DNA of 64,000 bases from Lysobacter antibioticus HS124 (GCF_000336385.2 NZ_HG424620.1:1-64000); one strand, 5' to 3'. Shown: positions 41,366 through 50,237, counted from the stretch's first letter. Notes: generated from the letters alone by a model not told the origin. Numbers and translations are program-made.

Positions 41366-41441
41366 GCCGGAATAGCTCAGTTGGTAGAGCGGCGCATTCG
41401 TAATGCGTAGGTCGCAGGTTCGACTCCTGTTTCCGGCACCA
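41366..41441 (+). tRNA. tRNA-Thr (anticodon CGT)
   Basis: A 76-base cloverleaf with encoded CCA. Acceptor GCCGGAA/TTCCGGC, D arm GCTCAGTTGGTAGAGC, anticodon stem GCGCA/TGCGT with loop TTCGTAA (anticodon CGT, reads ACG), and T arm GCAGGTTCGACTCCTGT. A monocistronic gene following the GH16-like gene by about 140 bases. Confidence 0.96.
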
Positions 41442-41600
41442 ATAAAATCAAGGGCTTGCATTGTCCGCCCGGACTGCAGGCCCTTTTTGTTTGGCGCGTG
41501 CGGAATACGAGCGCCGATGCCGCGGGTCAGGCTCGCGACCGAGCATCCATCGATAATCTCCCGCACGGGACGGCAGCCCGCGCCGGCAAGGACGAACAAA

Positions 41601-43061
41601 ATGACATCGCACCGATTGGGCGGCTTCGCGCTGCACGTAGGGCTGGCATTTTCCTTGCTGCTCGCCTCGGCGGGCGCCGGCGCGCAGATGCCGGGCGCCG
41701 CAGCGGCAGTGTCGTCGGAATCGGACGAGGCGCGGGTCGTGCGATACACCCGCGAGCTGGAGGCGGCACCCGACCGCGCCGACGCGCCCGAACTTCGCCG
41801 ATGGCTGACCCGATGGGCGATCCAGACGCGCGCCTACTCCATCGCGGTTTGCGATCTGCTCGATTTCGCCGCCGCGGGCGGCGATGGCGTGCCGCACGAG
41901 AGCGAGCTGTCGGTGCAGATGATTTACGGCAATGCCGCATTCCAGATCGAAGCTGGCGCCGACGCCGGCGAGCTCGCCAAGCAAGTGGCGGGGGTCGAAA
42001 GCGCGTTGCGCGCCTACGCCGCATTCGTCGCCCGGGATGCAAGGGCGAAGGCGCCGCGCTTGGATGCGTTGATCGCCCAGCGCGAGGCGGGCACGCTGCG
42101 GGCCTATCTGGCGCCGAAGGTGGAGCAGAACTGCGGCAGCGCGGAGGCGGCCGCCGCCGCGCCGAGCGGATCGGCGGCCGTGCCGGAGCCGTCCAGCCCG
42201 GTCTTTCTGGGCGGTTTCCTTCGCCACTCGCATGTGGTGTATCCGCTTCGTTCCGGCGAGTGGGAGATGCGGGCGGAAAAGCGTTACGACCGGCAGGAGG
42301 CCGGCGCTTCGGTGCGGTTCGAGCGCGTTGGCGACGACAGCGGCTGGATCGACGTGTATTTCTATCCCGTCGGCGTGTCGTCCGCTGCCGATACGGCGAA
42401 GATGGCCGAGGCCGAACGCCAGGCGTTGCTCGATACCTGGGGCAAGTCGATGGCCGGTCCGCAGGATATGACGGCATTGAACAGATTCTCCGTGCCGATC
42501 GAGCACGACGACGGCGGCGGGCCCGGGCCCGGCCTCAGCGCCGCGGACGAGGGCATCGCAGCCTATGCGCTGGATTTCGCCTATGTCCGCGACGGCAAGG
42601 CGCTCAGTTCGGCGATGGTGTTCGCCGTGGATCGGATGTATGCCATCAAGTTTCGCTACAGCGCCGAGACCGCCAAGTACGGCCGAGCCCAGGTGCGCCA
42701 GGCGCTGGAGCAGCTCGCGCGCGACATGCTGGCGCGGCTGGACATCGGCAGCAGCGGCAGCTGCTGGTCGCCGCCGCCGGTCGAAACCCTGGCCCAGAGC
42801 GCGCGAGCGCCGCGGAAAGCGCTGGCGACGTCTTCCGTGGAGGGCAACGCGGTGGCCTGGGTACTGCCCGATCGCGTCGTGGTGCGCGATGGATCGCAGG
42901 TCGATGCAGTCAAGCTGCAGACGCTGGCCATGGCCTTGCAAGGTCGCCTCTACCGTGGCTGCACCGGCGCGGAGCCTTCGCTGCCGCAGGTGAAGGACGG
43001 TATGCGCGAGGTGCGCTTCGAATACCGCAGCGGCGAACCGGCTGCGGCGGATCGCCGGTAG
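41601..43061 (+). CDS. Exported protein of unknown function
   Basis: 486 residues from ATG 41601 (MTSHRLGGFALHVGLAFSLL then LASAGAGAQ, signal peptide). The frame is open back to the tRNA, but that part is not coding. The first half (about 40-200) is helical with VCDLLDFAAAGGDGVP and VEQNCGS. After an Ala/Pro linker the second half is beta-rich (HSHVVYPLRSGEWEMRAEKR, SGWIDVYFYPVG, YALDFAYVRDGKALSSAMVF). Single cysteines near 440 and 460 may pair. I recognise no family. Signal and composition fit a periplasmic or outer-membrane-linked protein. Confidence 0.72.
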   Translation: MTSHRLGGFALHVGLAFSLLLASAGAGAQMPGAAAAVSSESDEARVVRYTRELEAAPDRADAPELRRWLTRWAIQTRAYSIAVCDLLDFAAAGGDGVPHESELSVQMIYGNAAFQIEAGADAGELAKQVAGVESALRAYAAFVARDARAKAPRLDALIAQREAGTLRAYLAPKVEQNCGSAEAAAAAPSGSAAVPEPSSPVFLGGFLRHSHVVYPLRSGEWEMRAEKRYDRQEAGASVRFERVGDDSGWIDVYFYPVGVSSAADTAKMAEAERQALLDTWGKSMAGPQDMTALNRFSVPIEHDDGGGPGPGLSAADEGIAAYALDFAYVRDGKALSSAMVFAVDRMYAIKFRYSAETAKYGRAQVRQALEQLARDMLARLDIGSSGSCWSPPPVETLAQSARAPRKALATSSVEGNAVAWVLPDRVVVRDGSQVDAVKLQTLAMALQGRLYRGCTGAEPSLPQVKDGMREVRFEYRSGEPAAADRR

Positions 43062-43411
43062 AACGATAGCGAGCGTTCCGGCCCCCGGGCGCGCGTCCAG
43101 CGGACGACCGACGGGCGCAGAGCCGGCATCGACCGCCGATTCGGACATCGGGTGCCGGTCGATCGGCGCTGCGCCGTCCTCGTGGTACGCCGCTGATCGT
43201 CAACCGCACCGCGGCACGCCCGCGAATGCTCGGCTGAACGTCGCGGCAATGCGGCCAAGCTTTGCCGCCGTTCGCAGCAGCCCTCGCCGTCCGCACGATT
43301 CACGCCCGTGTGCCCCAGGCGTTAGCTAAGGCGGAGTGCGGTCGGACTCGTCCAGGTGCCCGATTCCTGGGCGGCCGGGCCGAGTCTTCGACTTCCACGG
43401 CGGGCGCGCCC
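43062..43411. other. Intergenic region, nothing recognised
   Basis: 350 bases between two unknown plus-strand genes. No gene, terminator or repeat is convincing; the open frames are Arg-rich. Confidence 0.45.
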
Positions 43412-44074
43412 ATGAGCCACTACGGTTCCGAGCAGGTTTACCAAGTCGGCAAGTTCGGGTTGCGCTTGCATCCCTATGTCGCCGCGCCCGAGAACGTGTT
43501 CGCGGCTGGCGCCGTGGTCGAGTACGGAATCGACGGCCGGGTGTCGTACACGCGCGCGGCGCTGCATTCCAGTGCGGTCGGCCTGATCCAGTTGATCCAG
43601 TCGCCTGTGGCGTTGTTCGCGCACGCCCAGGCCGGGCGCTGGAGCGTGCACAAGCGCGAGCCGGAGCCTAGCGCCTCGTTGTTGGGGCGTTGCCTGTACG
43701 GCGAGGCGAATCTGTTCGTCGGCGAGCATTCGCCGCATTACGCCGGCCAGCCGGTGCGGCGTTTGGCGGCGACCGAGTGCTGGCTGATCGATACGGCGCG
43801 CGAGGTCGCCGACGCTCTGGCCGGCGGCGTGCTCGACAGTCCGGCCGCCACCCGCTTCGCCGAGTACGCGCTCGATACCGGCACCGGCAAGGTGGCCGGC
43901 GTGGGTATTACCTGGGGCTACAAGCTGGCGCAGAACCCCACCTATCTCAACCGCTTCGAACTGGTGGTGATCGCGCCGAGGGAAACCCGCTTGCGCGACC
44001 ACCCGGAGCACCTGGACGCGTTCGCGGAGTTCCTCGACGTCGGCCGCGCCCGGGTCGAGAGCTGCATCGAGTGA
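43412..44074 (+). CDS. Hypothetical protein
   Basis: 220 residues from ATG 43412 (MSHYGSEQVYQVGKFGLRLH); the frame is open to 43262, but the start is set where normal codon use begins. There is no signal peptide and no membrane segment. Segments such as FVGEHSPHYAGQPVRRLAAT, CWLIDTAREVADALAGGVLD and NRFELVVIAPRETRLRDHPE suggest a globular alpha/beta protein. No family is recognised. It is flanked by two other unknown genes and followed by a 14-bp hairpin. Confidence 0.65.
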   Translation: MSHYGSEQVYQVGKFGLRLHPYVAAPENVFAAGAVVEYGIDGRVSYTRAALHSSAVGLIQLIQSPVALFAHAQAGRWSVHKREPEPSASLLGRCLYGEANLFVGEHSPHYAGQPVRRLAATECWLIDTAREVADALAGGVLDSPAATRFAEYALDTGTGKVAGVGITWGYKLAQNPTYLNRFELVVIAPRETRLRDHPEHLDAFAEFLDVGRARVESCIE

Positions 44075-44084
44075 AGGGGGGCGG

Positions 44085-44120
44085 GCGCACGCCGCCGCGA
44101 TGCGCTGCGGCGGCGTGCGC
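44085..44120 (+). terminator. Long GC hairpin after the hypothetical gene
   Basis: A perfect 14-bp stem GCGCACGCCGCCGC/GCGGCGGCGTGCGC with an 8-base loop, starting 11 bases after the stop at 44074. There is no T-run. Confidence 0.6.
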
Positions 44121-44424
44121 ACCGTTAGGCATGCGGCGTCGGGCGGAGCGGGCCGCCCGGCGCGCTGCGCGCACGACCGGTCCGGCGGACGCGGCCGCTT
44201 GGCCGACGATTCGCCTCGCACCGGTTCATCGTCCGTTGCAGGTGTGAGACCGCGTTCGCGCGGCCTGCGCCGTCGCGGCCGGTGAGAGCCGCGCCGGTCA
44301 CACTACGCTTCCGCCGGCCTTGTCACATGTCTGCATTGAATCGGCATCCATCATTCAGGCGGCTGCCTGGATTCACCAATTGGCCATTCCTTCTTCACTC
44401 CTTTTTATCGGGTGGATCGACACC

Positions 44425-44763
44425 ATGCGCCGGCTTGCAACGCATACAGCAAAGGCACCGACAAAAATGCGCGTAGACGTATTCGTAGTGGGCGACGACG
44501 AGGGTTATGTGGTCGCGCCGTCCGACAGCTGGCTGCCCCTGGACGAAATGAAGGCGCTCGGTGCGCTGCGTTTCGGCTGGACCATCGACACCCGCATGGC
44601 CATGCCCAAGCTGGACTGGCATGCGATCGCCAACGACATCGACGCGCGCGGCTACAGCATCGTCGCCTCCAACGATGTCAGCGGCCTGCTGGCGATGCCG
44701 CAGCAGCACCTGCAGGCGATCTATCCCGAACAGCACCGGCCGAACCAGCCGATGGCGGCCTGA
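44425..44763 (+). CDS. Small hypothetical protein
   Basis: 112 residues from ATG 44425, which has GGGTGGATCGACACC in front; the ATG at 44467 (MRVDVFVVGDDEGYVV) is also possible and gives 98 residues. Soluble, mixed alpha/beta: GYVVAPSDSWLPLDEMKALG, then WHAIANDIDARGYSIVASND. No signal peptide. No family is recognised. It lies 153 bases before radA and is not obviously linked to it. The upstream 350 bases (44075-44424) hold only a hairpin and no gene. Confidence 0.6.
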   Translation: MRRLATHTAKAPTKMRVDVFVVGDDEGYVVAPSDSWLPLDEMKALGALRFGWTIDTRMAMPKLDWHAIANDIDARGYSIVASNDVSGLLAMPQQHLQAIYPEQHRPNQPMAA

Positions 44764-44915
44764 GCCGCAGGCCGGTCCGTTTCGCGGACCGGCGCTCGCC
44801 GCGGCGATCCGGCCCGACGCCGGGTAAGGCTTTGCCGCGACCGCGCCTGCCGGTCTCGCGCGCTGCGACCGGCAGCGGCTAAAGTGCGGCTTCGCCCGTG
44901 CCGTTGCCGTCCGCC

Positions 44916-46331
44916 ATGTCCAAGACCCCGCTCAAATCCGCCGCCGCCAAGGCCCGCACCGCCTACGTTTGCGCCGAGTGCGGCGCCGACTACAGCAAGT
45001 GGCAGGGCCAGTGCGGCGAATGCGGGGCCTGGAACACGCTCAGCGAATTCGTGGTCGAGCCCGCGGCCAAGGCCGGCGCCGGGGCCAGCGTTGCCGCCTC
45101 GCGCCGCGCCGGCTGGGCCGGCCGCGCCGACGCGCCGGCGGTGACCGCGCTGAAGGACGTGCGCCACAGCGAAGAGGCGCGGGTCGGCACCGGCATCGGC
45201 GAGTTCGACCGGGTGCTCGGCGGCGGCCTGGTGCCCGGGGCGGTGGTGCTGGTCGGCGGCGACCCGGGCATCGGCAAGTCGACCCTGCTGCTGCAGGCGA
45301 TCGTGCGCATGGCGCAGAGCATGCCCGGGCTGTACGTGACCGGCGAAGAATCGCTGTCGCAGGTGGCCGGGCGCGGCGCGCGCCTGGGCCTGCCGCTGGA
45401 CGGTGTGCATGCGCTGGCCGAAACCTGCGTCGAGCGCATTCTCGAGCACGCCGCCTCGATGAGGCCGGCGCTGATCGTCGCCGACTCGGTGCAGACCCTG
45501 TGGACCGAGCAGCTGGGCGCGGCGCCGGGCTCGGTGAGCCAGGTGCGCGAGAGCGCGGCGCGGCTGGTGCGCTACGCCAAGGAGACCGGCACCTCGGTGT
45601 TCCTGGTCGGCCACGTGACCAAGGAAGGCGGCATCGCCGGTCCGCGCGTGCTCGAGCACATGGTCGACGCGGTGTTGTACTTCGAAGGCGAGAGCGGCAG
45701 CCGTTTCCGCGTGCTGCGCGCGTTCAAGAACCGCTTCGGCGCGGTCAACGAGCTCGGCGTGTTCGCGATGAGCGACAAAGGCCTGCGCGAGGTGCCCAAT
45801 CCGTCCGCGATCTTCCTTTCCGGCAGCCGCGGGCCGCAGCCGGGCAGCTGCGTGATGGTGACCCGCGAAGGCACCCGGCCGTTGCTGGTCGAGGTGCAGG
45901 CGCTGGTCGACTCATCGCCGCTGTCGAACCCGCGCCGGGTCGCGGTCGGCATGGAGCAGAACCGGCTGGCGATGCTGCTGGCGGTGCTGCACCGCCACGG
46001 CGGCATCGCGGTCGGCGATCAGGACGTGTTCGTCAACGTGGTCGGCGGCATCCGTGTGCAGGAAACCGCCGCCGACCTGCCGGTGCTGCTGGCGGTGCTG
46101 TCCTCGTTGCGCGACCAGCCGCTGGCCGAGCAGACCGTGGCCTTCGGCGAGGTCGGCCTGTCCGGCGAGATCCGGCCGGTGCCCAACGGCGAGGACCGGC
46201 TCAAGGAAGCGGCGACCCACGGCTTCAAGCGCGCCATCGTGCCCAAGGGCAACGCGCCGCGCGGCGGCCGCATCGGCGAGATGGAAGTGATCGCGGTCGA
46301 ACGGCTGTCCGAGGCCTTGGACGCGGCGTGA
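44916..46331 (+). CDS. radA: DNA repair protein RadA
   Basis: 471 residues from ATG 44916 (MSKTPLKSAA); a GTG at 44898 would add six. The N-terminal C4 zinc finger is Cys19, Cys22, Cys33, Cys36 (CAECGADYSKWQGQCGEC). The RecA-like ATPase has Walker A GDPGIGKSTLL, and the RadA-specific KNRFG motif is intact (FKNRFGAVNELGVFAMSD). The C-terminal Lon-like domain has VNVVGGIRVQETAADLPVLL. RadA drives branch migration in recombination repair. It is followed by an overlapping gene (GTGA) for a PAP2-like protein. Confidence 0.97.
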   Translation: MSKTPLKSAAAKARTAYVCAECGADYSKWQGQCGECGAWNTLSEFVVEPAAKAGAGASVAASRRAGWAGRADAPAVTALKDVRHSEEARVGTGIGEFDRVLGGGLVPGAVVLVGGDPGIGKSTLLLQAIVRMAQSMPGLYVTGEESLSQVAGRGARLGLPLDGVHALAETCVERILEHAASMRPALIVADSVQTLWTEQLGAAPGSVSQVRESAARLVRYAKETGTSVFLVGHVTKEGGIAGPRVLEHMVDAVLYFEGESGSRFRVLRAFKNRFGAVNELGVFAMSDKGLREVPNPSAIFLSGSRGPQPGSCVMVTREGTRPLLVEVQALVDSSPLSNPRRVAVGMEQNRLAMLLAVLHRHGGIAVGDQDVFVNVVGGIRVQETAADLPVLLAVLSSLRDQPLAEQTVAFGEVGLSGEIRPVPNGEDRLKEAATHGFKRAIVPKGNAPRGGRIGEMEVIAVERLSEALDAA

Positions 46332-46936
46332 ACCCGGTGCCCGGCCCGCGCGACGGCGGCCGCGCCGACGCCGGCGCGGCGTTCGCGCTGGCGCGCGCGG
46401 TGTCGATCGCATTGCACCCCTTCGCGGTGTTCCTGGCCCTGACCGTGTTGGGCGTGCGCGCGCTGGCGCCGCAGGCGTTCGCCGCGGCGATGGCCGCGGT
46501 CGGCGCGGCGGTGGCGGTGGTGTGGCTGTTCGTCTGGCAGCGTCACCGCAGCGGCCGCTGGAGCACGGTCGATGCCTCGCATCCGAGCGAGCGGCCGGTG
46601 CTTTATCTGCTCTTGCTGTGGGTGCTGGCGCTGGTCTGGTGGTGGATGCGCGGCCGCGCCGCAGTGCTGGGCCACGGCATCGTCGCCGTCGCGGCGATGC
46701 TGGTCGCGGCCGCGCTGCTCAATCGCTGGATCAAGCTGTCGCTGCACATGGCCAGCCTGAGTTTCGCGGGGGTCGCATTGTGGCCGCTGGCGCCGACGGC
46801 GGCGGCGATCGGGCTGGCGTCGTTGCCCTTGCTGGGCTGGGCGCGGTTGCGCATGCGCCGGCACCGCCTGGCCGAAGTGATCGGCGGCGCCGCGCTGGGG
46901 GCGGGTTTCGCACTCGGCTTGCGCTGGCTGGCTTGA
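46328..46936 (+). CDS. PAP2-like integral membrane protein
   Basis: 202 residues from GTG 46328, overlapping the radA stop by four bases. About five membrane segments (IALHPFAVFLALTVLGVRAL; AAAMAAVGAAVAVVWLFVW; VLYLLLLWVLALVWWWM). PAP2-superfamily traces are LSLHMASLSFAGVALWPLA and RMRRHRLAEVIGGAALGAGF, corresponding to the phosphatase H-S and R-H-D motifs, but the last Asp is Glu (LAEV). It might act on a lipid phosphate or be a non-catalytic relative. Function inferred from motif order only. Confidence 0.65.
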   Translation: MNPVPGPRDGGRADAGAAFALARAVSIALHPFAVFLALTVLGVRALAPQAFAAAMAAVGAAVAVVWLFVWQRHRSGRWSTVDASHPSERPVLYLLLLWVLALVWWWMRGRAAVLGHGIVAVAAMLVAAALLNRWIKLSLHMASLSFAGVALWPLAPTAAAIGLASLPLLGWARLRMRRHRLAEVIGGAALGAGFALGLRWLA

Positions 46937-47057
46937 GGCCGCCGGCGACATAGCGGTGCGGCCAGGCACGGCCCGTGCGGCGACGCAGCCGCGGTCTCGC
47001 CGCGCAGCGGGCCCCGCGGTCCGCGGCGGCCCGCAGGGGCGCGAGGCGCGCGCCGGC

Positions 47058-47480
47058 TCAGGCGGCCGGCTTGGCGCTCTTGGCGTGCGCGGCCAGGATT
47101 TCGACCAGCTTGGCCTCGTCGTAGCCGTGCAGGCTCTGGTTGCCGACGTAGATCACCGGCACGCTCTTGATCTTCAGTCCGTCGGCTTCCTTGCGTGCGG
47201 CTTCGTCCTGGTCGATCACGCGCTCGACGAAGCGCACGTTCTGCTTTTGCAGCAGTTCCTTGGTCTTGTGGCAGAAGGGGCAGGTCGACAGCGAGTACAG
47301 CACCACTTCGCCGCCGGCATTGGCATAGACCTGCGAGTAATCGCCTTGTTCGACCATCGCGCCGCCCTTGCCGCCGTCGCCGATCAGGCCGGTGCGTTTG
47401 ACCAGGGTGCCGGCGCCCACGCCTAGCGCGAGCGCCACGACCACGATGGCGATGGTGCCGAGTATCGACTTGAAGCTCAT
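47058..47480 (-). CDS. Membrane-anchored glutaredoxin
   Basis: 140 residues. An N-terminal membrane segment (SILGTIAIVVVALALGVGAG) is followed by a short linker and a glutaredoxin fold. The active site is Cys67-Pro-Phe-Cys70 (YSLSTCPFCHKTKELLQKQN). The cis-Pro loop is IKSVPVIYV, and GYDEAKLVEIL follows. The domain probably faces the periplasm, since the N-tail before the segment is very short and basic charge favours the inside. It could reduce or shuffle disulfides there. An unusual arrangement for a CPFC glutaredoxin. Confidence 0.85.
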   Translation of the reverse strand: MSFKSILGTIAIVVVALALGVGAGTLVKRTGLIGDGGKGGAMVEQGDYSQVYANAGGEVVLYSLSTCPFCHKTKELLQKQNVRFVERVIDQDEAARKEADGLKIKSVPVIYVGNQSLHGYDEAKLVEILAAHAKSAKPAA

Positions 47481-47866
47481 TCCTTGTCCTCAAGAGAAGC
47501 CGGCGCGTCGGCGCGCCGGCGGGTGGTGGAGTCAGGGGCGAGGGGGCGGCGCCGTTGCGGGCGTCGCGGTGGCGGCGTGCGGCAGGATGGATCGGAGACT
47601 GCGCACACGACCCGTGGCGTCGGCGATCCGGCCTGACTCGAACATCGCGCTTGCTCCCTGTGCCCGTCGGCGGGCTCTGCGTTTATAGCACCGCCGCACC
47701 GATTCGCGACGGCGGTCGCGGCGATCCGCGACGCAGTCGGCTGTTGCGTGCGCCGCGCCGGCCGGCGTGGTTGCCGGCCGCCGCGGCGCGATACGGCTTC
47801 GTTGCGCCGCAGCACGCTGCCGCGCGACGGCGCGAGAGGCGCGCGGCCTCCCGCGCCGGATCGGGC
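47481..47866. other. Intergenic region, nothing recognised
   Basis: 386 bases between two minus-strand genes. Apart from the ribosome binding site of the glutaredoxin gene (GAGGACAAGGA) no feature is clear. Open frames here are low-complexity. Confidence 0.45.
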
Positions 47867-48079
47867 TCAGGGGATGTCGCAGCCGCAGGACAGGCCGCAG
47901 TGGCGCCAGTTGGTCTGGCAGACGTAGGCCGGGCTGCCCGAATCCATGCACTGGTCGAACTGCACCTGGCAGTTGTCCCAGCACGACTGGCAGCCGCCGG
48001 CGCCGAACGCGCTCATCGAAAACGCCGCGCCGAAACAGAATGCGCAGATGCCCAACAGCTTGCTTGCACGCTTCAACAT
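47867..48079 (-). CDS. Secreted eight-cysteine miniprotein
   Basis: 70 residues from ATG 48079, with AAGGAGAGCATCG upstream. A signal peptide (LLGICAFCFGAAFSMSAFGA) leaves a mature peptide of about 43 residues with eight cysteines in the order C-x2-C-x3-C-x6-C-x9-C-x6-C-x3-C-x-C (CQSCWDNC; QFDQC; YVCQTNWRHC; GLSCGCDIP). Four disulfides or a metal centre are possible. A small, charge-poor core with Trp and Gln-rich turns. No family is recognised. It stands alone between two long non-coding gaps. Confidence 0.7.
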   Translation of the reverse strand: MLKRASKLLGICAFCFGAAFSMSAFGAGGCQSCWDNCQVQFDQCMDSGSPAYVCQTNWRHCGLSCGCDIP

Positions 48080-48451
48080 CGATGCTCTCCTTGATTGCCC
48101 GTCGTGGGCGATGGGACCGTGTGGCGGCCGGTTCCCGGACGCGGTCCGAACGATCGCGACGCTGCGTCCCGGGCGCCGCGAGGATGACGATGTGTGGGCC
48201 CGGCGAGCATCGGCCGGGGCGGCCGCGTTTGGCTACTGTCAGTTTCGATAGGTGCGGCGGATCGGCAAACGAAGTATGGCGATGCGCACGGTCAGGCTGC
48301 GCACCGCGCCGCAAGCGCGATCGCGTTCGTCGACCGGATCGGTCCGGTCATCGCGTTCGAAACGCCAAGGCGCGCGATTTGTGATCGGCGCTCAGGATCG
48401 TGAACGAGAGTTGGCGGACATTCGAGCCTTCGTCGTGACAAGGAGCGTGCG
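48080..48451. other. Divergent intergenic region, nothing recognised
   Basis: 372 bases between the miniprotein (minus) and the HoxX gene (plus). AAGGAGCGTGCG before 48452 is the HoxX ribosome binding site. No repeat or terminator seen. Confidence 0.45.
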
Positions 48452-50179
48452 ATGTCGTTGCGTATCCTGTTCCTGTGCACCGCGTACAACGGCCTGGCGC
48501 AACGCGCCTGGGCCGAGCTGAGCGAACTCGGCCATCAGGTCGCCGTGCAGGTCGCCGCCGACGCGGCGACGATGCGCGCGGCGGTGGCGCGGGAACGGCC
48601 GCAACTGATCGTCGCGCCGATGCTCAAGTCGGCGATTCCCGAAGACATCTGGCGCCGGCACGTGTGCCTGATCGTGCATCCGGGCATCGTCGGCGACCGC
48701 GGTCCGTCCTCGCTGGACTGGGCCATTCTCGAACGCGAGCCGGATTGGGGCGTGACCGTGCTGCAGGCGGCCGAGGAAATGGACGCCGGCGATATCTGGG
48801 CCAGCGCCGGCTTCGCCATGCGCGCGGTGCCCAAGAGCCAGCTGTACCGGCACGAGGTCGCCGACGCGGCGTTGCGCGCGTTGCTGCTAGCGGTGGAACG
48901 TTTCGAGAGCGGCGACTATCGGCCGCAGGCGCTGGATTACGCTCGCGCCGACGTACGCGGCCGGCTGCGCCCGGGCATCCGCGCCAGCGACCGCGAGATC
49001 GACTGGCACGGCGATACTGCGAGTCTGCACGACCGCATCCGCAGCGCCGACAGCGCGCCGGGCGCGCGGGTCGAACTGGCCGGGCTGCGTTGCCACGCCT
49101 TCGGCGCCCATATCGAGCCCTCGCTGCGCGGCCGTCCGGGCGAATTGCTCGGACGGCGCGAAGGCGCGGTGTGCGTCGGCACCGGCGACGGCGCGTTGTG
49201 GCTGAGCCATTTGCGCGAAAAGGACGGGATCAAGCTGCCGGCCACCCAGGTACTCGGCGAACGCCGCCTGGCCGGCGTCGCCCAGCGTCCGCCGCGGCCG
49301 GCGACTTCGGTCGCCGCGCGCCGCGACCGCGCCTATCGCCAGATCCGCTATCGCGAAATCGGCGCGGTCGGCTACCTGCATTTCGATTTCTACAACGGCG
49401 CCATGTCGACCGGGCAATGCGATCGCCTGCGTACCGCCTTCCTGCAGGCGCGGCGGCGTCCGACCCGGGCGATCGTGCTGATGGGCGGCCAGGACATCTG
49501 GTCCAACGGCATCCACCTCAACGCGATCGAGGCCGCGGCCGATCCGGCGCTGGAGTCGTGGCGCAACATCCTGGCCATGAACGCCCTGGTGCGCGAGATC
49601 GTGCTGACCGAATCGCACCTGGTCATTTCGGCGATGCAGGGCAACGCCGGGGCGGGCGGGGTGATCCTGGCCCTGGCCGCCGATCAGGTCTGGGCGCGTC
49701 GCGGTGCGGTGATGAACCCGCACTACAAAGGCATGGGCGGTCTGTACGGTTCGGAGTACTGGACCTACCTGCTGCCGCGCCGGGTCGGCCAGGCGATGGC
49801 GCAGGAGCTCACCGAAGAGCTGCGCCCGCTCGGCACCGGCGCGGCCGAACGCATCGGCCTGATCGATGCCGCGTTCGGCACCGGCGTCGCCGACTTCGCC
49901 GCGCACGTCGAACAACGCGCCGAACGCCTGGCCGATCCGACGGCGTGGCGCAAGGCGGTCGCGCTCAAGCGCCGCCACCGCGCCGCCGACGAACGGCGCA
50001 AGCCGTTGGAGAGTTACGGCGCCGAGGAACTGGCGCACATGTACCGCAATTTCTTCGGCGCCGACCGCAGCTATCACGAGGCGCGGCGGCGTTTCGTGCG
50101 CAAGAACACGGCCCCGTGCGAGGCCGCCGCGGCGCATTCGGCGCCGACGCCGGCCCGGCCGGCGCAGGTGCCGGCCTAG
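48452..50179 (+). CDS. hoxX: HoxX/HypX-like protein (formyltransferase plus crotonase domains)
   Basis: 575 residues. The N-terminal half (1-about 270) is a formyltransferase: VHPGIVGDRGPSSLDWAILE with His76, and VTVLQAAEEMDAGDIWASAG with the Asp. The second half (about 300-560) is a crotonase fold: GYLHFDFYNGAMSTGQCDRL, VLMGGQDIWSNGIHLNAIEA, MQGNAGAGGVILALAADQVW and HYKGMGGLYGSEYWTYLLPR. The combination and strings are those of HoxX/HypX, which turns a formyl group from formyl-tetrahydrofolate into CO for the Fe(CO)(CN)2 centre of NiFe hydrogenase under air. No hydrogenase gene is in the window. The role here could be the same or a different CO or formyl chemistry. Confidence 0.88.
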   Translation: MSLRILFLCTAYNGLAQRAWAELSELGHQVAVQVAADAATMRAAVARERPQLIVAPMLKSAIPEDIWRRHVCLIVHPGIVGDRGPSSLDWAILEREPDWGVTVLQAAEEMDAGDIWASAGFAMRAVPKSQLYRHEVADAALRALLLAVERFESGDYRPQALDYARADVRGRLRPGIRASDREIDWHGDTASLHDRIRSADSAPGARVELAGLRCHAFGAHIEPSLRGRPGELLGRREGAVCVGTGDGALWLSHLREKDGIKLPATQVLGERRLAGVAQRPPRPATSVAARRDRAYRQIRYREIGAVGYLHFDFYNGAMSTGQCDRLRTAFLQARRRPTRAIVLMGGQDIWSNGIHLNAIEAAADPALESWRNILAMNALVREIVLTESHLVISAMQGNAGAGGVILALAADQVWARRGAVMNPHYKGMGGLYGSEYWTYLLPRRVGQAMAQELTEELRPLGTGAAERIGLIDAAFGTGVADFAAHVEQRAERLADPTAWRKAVALKRRHRAADERRKPLESYGAEELAHMYRNFFGADRSYHEARRRFVRKNTAPCEAAAAHSAPTPARPAQVPA

Positions 50180-50204
50180 GCGCCCGGCGCGGTCGCGGCC
50201 GAAA

Positions 50205-50237
50205 CGAAACAGGCCGGGCGATGCCCGGCCTGTTTCG
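50205..50237. terminator. Long hairpin between hoxX and emrB (convergent)
   Basis: A perfect 15-bp stem CGAAACAGGCCGGGC/GCCCGGCCTGTTTCG with a 3-base loop, 25 bases after hoxX. The AAA/TTT content at the arms is short, but the stem is very stable and symmetric, so it could serve both strands. Confidence 0.8.

Noticed and set aside
41366-44763. Possible integrative island with attachment sites at tRNA-Thr
   Set aside because: No integrase, and I could not find a second copy of the tRNA 3' end downstream; kept only as a question of synteny.
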